NCBI RefSeq assembly: GCF_049243985.1
Contig: NC_135381.1
Span: 26,646,345-26,710,344, forward strand
Direction of reading: 5' to 3'
DNA length: 64,000 bases
From: Paroedura picta
Lineage: Eukaryota; Chordata; Lepidosauria; Squamata; Gekkonidae
Below, in pieces: positions 43,036 to 64,000 of the stretch. Made by a program: the position numbers and the translations under genes. Under the pieces are notes generated by a model that ran no database searches, was not told the DNA's origin, and saw only the letters and a program-made list of their open reading frames with translations. Within the stretch, counting starts at the first letter, position 1. Every line of letters starts with the position of its first letter.

Positions 43036-43676
43036 TCTGTGCCTCCTCCCTGTCTTTGGATACTTCCTCCAAGTTCAACTGGAAGTGCTCCTCATCCCTG
43101 TGCATCATGGCCTCTGCTACATTTCTGGTCTCTTGCTGGTCTTCTCTCCCTGGCTCCAGCAGCTCCCCCCCCCCCCCAACAAGTTCAGCACCAACCTGCC
43201 TTTGAGCCTGGTCCTCTCTTGCTGTAGGCATGTCTCAGCAGACAGTCCACCCAGTGGCATGGTGATGTTTGGCTCCTCCTCCACCACAGGTTCAGGGACC
43301 CCTAGGGAACACGTAGACATCCAACACGGGAGGGTGAATGGCAAAGCAGGAGAAGGTAAGTTTCAGTTCATGGGGTGGCATCACAAGGGTCCTGGCCCAC
43401 TTCTCCAACCTGGTCTGTAGAAGCCAGTTCTGGCTGCATGGCATGAGACACACCAGAGGACATCTACACCGGAGATGGGTCTTCATAGAGATCCAGAGGT
43501 ATGTCAGCACCTGTGTATGAAAGGGCACAACGTGGCTACATGTCAGGATCCATATGTGGTAGCACCTATCATTTCTTTTCTTTTTTTCAAATAAAGATTG
43601 GGCGGGCGGCGGGTGTCACCCAGGGCCAGAGGAGGTGGCCATCAACTCCACTCCACTCCCATTTTTCGTGTCATAC

Positions 43677-43811
43677 ACGGGTAGTCAAACTGCGGCCCTC
43701 CAGATGTCCATGGACTACAATTCCCATGAGCCCCTGCCAGCGTTCGCTGACAGGGGCTCATGGGAACTGTAGTCCATGGACATCTGGAGGGCAGCAGTTT
43801 GACTAACCCTG
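43677..43811. mobile_element. Palindromic hAT-type MITE upstream of LONRF3
   Basis: GGCCCTCC-subfamily foldback, left end CACGGGTAG. It ends about 70 bp before the LONRF3 CpG island. Confidence 0.85.
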
Positions 43812-43997
43812 AGCTAGCACTTTCTCACTGGGCCGCACCTCTTGCGGCAGGACGAGCCGGGGAAGCTTCCAAGGTGACACGAAAGCAGAGCGGCCCGCTA
43901 ACTCTTCTCTCTCTCTGGGACGACGGCGAACCAATGGGCCGGCAGCATGCCTAGGCGCCAGCAGGAGTCGCCGCCGCCGCCCCTCAGTCGCAACAGC

Positions 43998-44026
43998 GGT
44001 TATAAAACTCCCGGGGTTTTATAACC
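43998..44026. promoter_or_regulatory. Palindrome with TATAAAA on both strands
   Basis: A 29-bp near-perfect palindrome (arms GGTTATAAAAC, centre CCCGGG) places TATAAAA at 44001-44007 on the plus strand and its mirror on the minus strand. It lies between the two CCAAT boxes of the LONRF3 promoter. A role as a bidirectional core promoter is inferred from the motif only. Confidence 0.5.
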
Positions 44027-44255
44027 ATCGGGCTGGGCGCTGCCCAATGAGCGGCCGCGGCTGAGGGGGAAATCACATGGCCCGTTTTTATATAACTCTT
44101 CCCCGAGCCGCGCTCGCCATGAGAGGCGCGTGCTGCGGGCGAGATGGGGCCACGGGCGAGGCGCGGCGGCAGCCTGGTGACCCGGAGGCGTCGGAGCTCC
44201 TCGCCGGGCAACTTCCGCGGCGTCCCCGCCTTCTAGAGGCCAAGCTCGCCGGGCC

Positions 44256-60317
<16,062 letters not shown>

Positions 60318-62780
60318 GGCCGCAAGGAATCCTTTGAATCCCCTTGCAATACTTGACAGGCGCTTTTGAGTGTCTCTCTGCTAACTGTTGCCATTTTCAC
60401 ACGCTGAGGCTTAAATCAGGTCTTAAGCCTATCTCAGAGCCGGGGGGGGGGGCGTCTTCCATAAAATGCTCTCCAGCACTGCCACCGGCTTGAGTTAAAG
60501 GATGGGGGAGGGGGGGATCACTGCCTGCCACCCAGGGCCAGGGCCTCCTAAGACCATGAGGCCTTCGTATCAGTGCAGTAAGGGCTGCCCCAGCACTTCT
60601 CCTTTTGTTTCTGCCACAAACAGTTAAGGGGGTGGGGGGCGAATGCAGAAGAGAATCATTTTATTATCGAGATCTCCACAAGCGTTCTGGCTACTGGAGT
60701 CTTTCTTCAGATTGGAACAAGAGTTCCTTTTAAGGCCCATGTGTGAAAGAGCCCTGCATCTTGCAATAATTTTTGAAGTGAGGGAGAAGGAAGCCATTCT
60801 ATTCCAAGTTTGCTGAGACAGCAAAAACCGAAAACTAGGCCTTCAGCAAGTTACCATGTGTGATGCATAATGTGTGTGAATTTGCTGTTCAGTTGCTGCA
60901 CTGTTAAGTTTAAATGTTCATGTGTGTCTCTTAGCATATTGGGAGGGCGGGGTGGTGGTGAACAAAACAGAAGTGAACTTGTTTGCTTTAGAGCTCTTGC
61001 AGGGTTTTCTTAATTTTTATTTTGTTTTTGGGACAGCCGCATTTGAAATTGGTCCGGTTTAATATGAAGCAGAAAGACTCATGATATTGATGCATAATAT
61101 CAGCAGACTGCAAATGTCTGAACCAAAAGGGTTCAGATTTTATATGTGTACATATAACAATGTTCATGAGTTCCATTGAATAACATTATTTTTTGCACTA
61201 AGGTTTTTTGTGTCTCATGTGAAAATTGTAATTGTGTACATATTCTGCACACTAGTTTGTGGTGTTTTTATGCTGAATTGGAGGAAGATTCAAGTGGGAA
61301 GATTCAAGTGTTGGTCTGAAGCAGCACAACAAAACAATATCAGAGTCTGAGGAAGAAGAGGGCTTGCACTCGAAAGCTCACACCTTGATAAATCTTTGTT
61401 GGTCTTAAAGGTGCCACTGGACTCTGGTTTTGTTTTGTTGAATTGGAGGAAGTAATACGGGGAAAAAAGGAATACATAAACTTTGATCACTGTTATTCTT
61501 TATTGCTTAAGGTGGTCTAACATTTTCCTACATATCTCCAGTGCTGAATCTCCACAGATATTTCCAGGTAGCTGCCGTGAAGTCTAACTTTTTTTCTTAC
61601 ATAAATTGTGAATATTACAACAATATATATATTTGCAGTCAGGACCCAGATTCTACCATGTTAAACCCAAATGTGTGAATGTGTTTTAAGCTAAATCCTA
61701 GGGCATGTATAAAACTTGATTTGTTGGGAACAAAAGTTAGCTTCCTGAGAAACCTATTTGAGATTTCTGTTTCATCTGTGTGTGTTAAATGTATCAAGTT
61801 TCTAGCCTTCTTGGCACTAAAATACCTTCCAAACTTTGCGGGTAATTAATACCTGCTTTAACCTTTGAAGACAAGAGGTTAGACTAAATAACATTTTGAG
61901 TAACTGGAAGATGAGGTTTCTGAACCTTGCATAGCTACTTAGGAAAGCCTAAATTATGCAACAGTCAAATGTGCTCACATGGCATAATTTATGATGTTCT
62001 ACAAACACATCTTCCTTGCGGAGTGCAGAGTTCTGTCTTCATGAAATTTAGAAGTTATATCATGAAAAAAAAATTGTCCATGAATGTGGCCTATTGGAAG
62101 CCTCAGCCAAGTGTCATCAGTACAGTCTGAGAAAGAATCTACCAATTTTTCATGGTAACTTTTTGGTACAGCTCCTGATCTCCGTTGATTTGCATGCAGC
62201 TGGTGAATGATTCAACCAAGATTTCCCAGCCATAATGGGTTTGAGTACTTCTTGCAGCCAGCTGGGTGGCCATTGGTACCACCCAAACAAGAGTCTCTTT
62301 GGGAATAGTTGCTTTGCCTACATATCTCTATCATGGTCCTTGCCACATAAATCACCACTTTCCAAAGGGAACAGGAAACACATGGATGGTATTTAGTGTA
62401 TGGTTCAATGCCCATGTTCAAATGTATGGTTCAAAGCCTAGCTTCCAGAGAAGTAGAAAAAGAAAATTGTTGCTTTTGAACTAGGTGTTTTGTTCACTGT
62501 TTTTGGTTCACGTAAGTGTGTTTACAACTGGAAAAAACACAATTAGAAGGTGATGGTTTGGTTATGGGAAAAGGGTATTGCAGGTGGAATATTTTTACCC
62601 CATAGGTGCTTTGAGGTTGACTTCAGCTAATAACCTCCACTACTGCCCTTTTACTGATTATGTGAATTGGTTTATGCCTTGGTTGATTCGAGACCCAGGG
62701 CACTTCATGGTCTTCCTAGCAATTTGCCGCAGAGGGGTGGCATAAAACTTCAAACATAAATAAATGTGTAATATTAGCAC
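60318..62780 (+). other. LONRF3: Probable LONRF3 3' UTR
   Basis: No coding signal follows the stop. The first perfect AATAAA I see is at 62759-62764. The stretch contains G-runs near 60440 and an inverted-repeat insertion at 61288-61438, which would therefore be transcribed. The UTR end is inferred. Confidence 0.5.
61288..61438. mobile_element. Inverted-repeat element in LONRF3 3' UTR
   Basis: TTGGTCTGAAGCAGCACAAC left and GTCTTAAAGGTGCCACTGGA right. Flanked by a 14-bp direct repeat TGAATTGGAGGAAG (61274-61287, 61439-61452), which suggests retroposition rather than cut-and-paste. Confidence 0.65.
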
Positions 62781-62784
62781 CACC

Positions 62785-64000
62785 CTCCTTGTACATAGCC
62801 TGGTGAGGAAGAGAGAACAGGGGCTTCGTTTCTGAAATAGCACTCTCAGAAGTTTTTAGGTGAAACAAAGAGTGTGCACTACTAGATCATCTGTGTTTGT
62901 GAAGATTAGAGGAGATTCCAGTGTGTATTTTTTTATTTTAGAGGAAGTTGCAGTAAAATTCTATACTCTTTGGATTTAATCATCTGATTATGGTTTTACC
63001 TGCATAGAATTCCAAGGGCCCATTACAATGGGACTATTTTCCAGTGACTTTAAGCAGTTTCAGGGGAAAGTATATTTAAAGCTCCCTCGTGGAGGGTGTT
63101 TTGTTTTCCTGTCTGAGGTCACCCTTGATGAACAGCAATGAGCAGCAATCAGCATCTCGCTTTATGGCAGTCCCATAGATAATTCTTAAATTACTGCCAG
63201 GGAACCCTTAGTCACTCCTGGGGTTTGTGTTCTGGAAGGGAAAAGTATCCATTTAAAAATGGGTTCAGCGTTTGTGCTTCAAGAGCTTTACATTAAAGCG
63301 GTTACATTGAACATGCTTGTTGTTAAAGCAGTTTAATTAAAGCCATTGAAAAAGTGCTCTAATTGCCTTAGTAGGGATATATTTCTCATGTTTAGTCAAT
63401 GAAGCATATTTGCTCCTCATACACTCCAGTTTCCATTTTTTTCTATTTAAGGTACCAATTCCTATCCCCAGAGCTTTGTATTTTTGTCCCCTTACCTCAA
63501 TAGTCTGAGTTCCTCTATTGCTTTATTTTATTTTTGTAAACCATCTGTTTTCTAACTTCGGAGACACTTTTCCACATCAACCTGCCTGCCAAAGAATAAG
63601 CATGTTTTTGGTGTAGAACTCCTCTGTATTGCCGAGGGTATTGAGATGGACAGGGTGTCCTTCTACACATAATCAGTTCATGTGGAATGCTGCCTTAATT
63701 CCACGGTTCTGTGAAACGACTGGTTTAAAAGGAGAAATGTCAGAAAGGAAGGGGATTTTATGTATGTTCTGTATCCTTTCTTGATCACATAAAACCTATT
63801 TGTGTCAACTGCTAATTGTTGCAAGATTGTGCTGTTTTATTTAAGGATGAATAATGTGATTGATAAAGGTTGTTCGTTTTTAAGTTTGTGGAAAAAAAGT
63901 GTTTTATTTTCATCTTGGTTATTCTGTGATCCAGGAATTGCAGTAAATTGTTTCTGGATTTTAATTAAAGTTCAAAACCAATTAAACGCAGTCTTGGACT
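62785..64000. other. AT-rich sequence after LONRF3, no gene seen
   Basis: No repeat family or coding exon recognised. ATTAAA motifs occur near 63292 and 63964, so a longer LONRF3 3' UTR remains possible. Confidence 0.4.

Noticed and set aside
42796-43420. Overlapping frames of 71-153 codons
   Set aside because: They cross a CR1 fragment, a MITE and low-complexity C-runs; no domain and no splice context.

Overview
The window is vertebrate nuclear DNA, very probably from a squamate reptile (a lizard or a snake). Three intron-rich genes encode proteins that I recognise as amniote orthologues. The repeat mix is squamate: tRNA-derived SINEs of the Sauria type, BovB/RTE LINE fragments, CR1 and L2 LINEs that share introns, 5S-rRNA-derived SINEs, and many short palindromic hAT-type elements. 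No bacterial, plasmid or CRISPR features are present. All family names come from recognition by eye, without a database search.

Layout: 1-9.9 kb is gene-poor sequence that includes the likely 3' UTR of FAM199X. FAM199X lies on the minus strand, with coding exons between 18030 and 9897 (six exons, 384 aa). COMMD5 is divergently arranged on the plus strand at 20268-39891 (seven exons, 228 aa). The two start codons are 2.2 kb apart, and each start lies in a GC-rich island. After 4.4 kb of repeats and unassigned sequence, LONRF3 runs on the plus strand from 44256 to 60317 (eleven exons, 697 aa), followed by a long 3' UTR. Every exon junction was placed by hand. Reading phases close across all three genes with no internal stop.

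The three genes do not form a pathway. FAM199X is an uncharacterised conserved protein, COMMD5 belongs to the COMMD/Commander endosomal sorting family, and LONRF3 is a RING-type E3 ligase-like protein with TPRs and a LON substrate-binding domain. In human, as I recall, FAM199X and LONRF3 are X-linked whereas COMMD5 is on 8q, so the trio is a synteny point worth checking.

The most striking non-genic signal is one palindromic MITE family with 21 full or partial copies in 64 kb. Fifteen copies have identical or near-identical 8-bp target duplications, and all fifteen carry TA at positions 4-5, the published signature of Buster-type hAT transposases. One unrelated element (52778-52944) instead has TAGGG ends and an Ac-type duplication. 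Other points of interest are a GC-AG intron in FAM199X, a perfect ETS-site palindrome in its promoter, a palindromic double TATA motif and an overlapping uORF at LONRF3, and a SINE that ends next to the COMMD5 start. I did not find a convincing new biological system.
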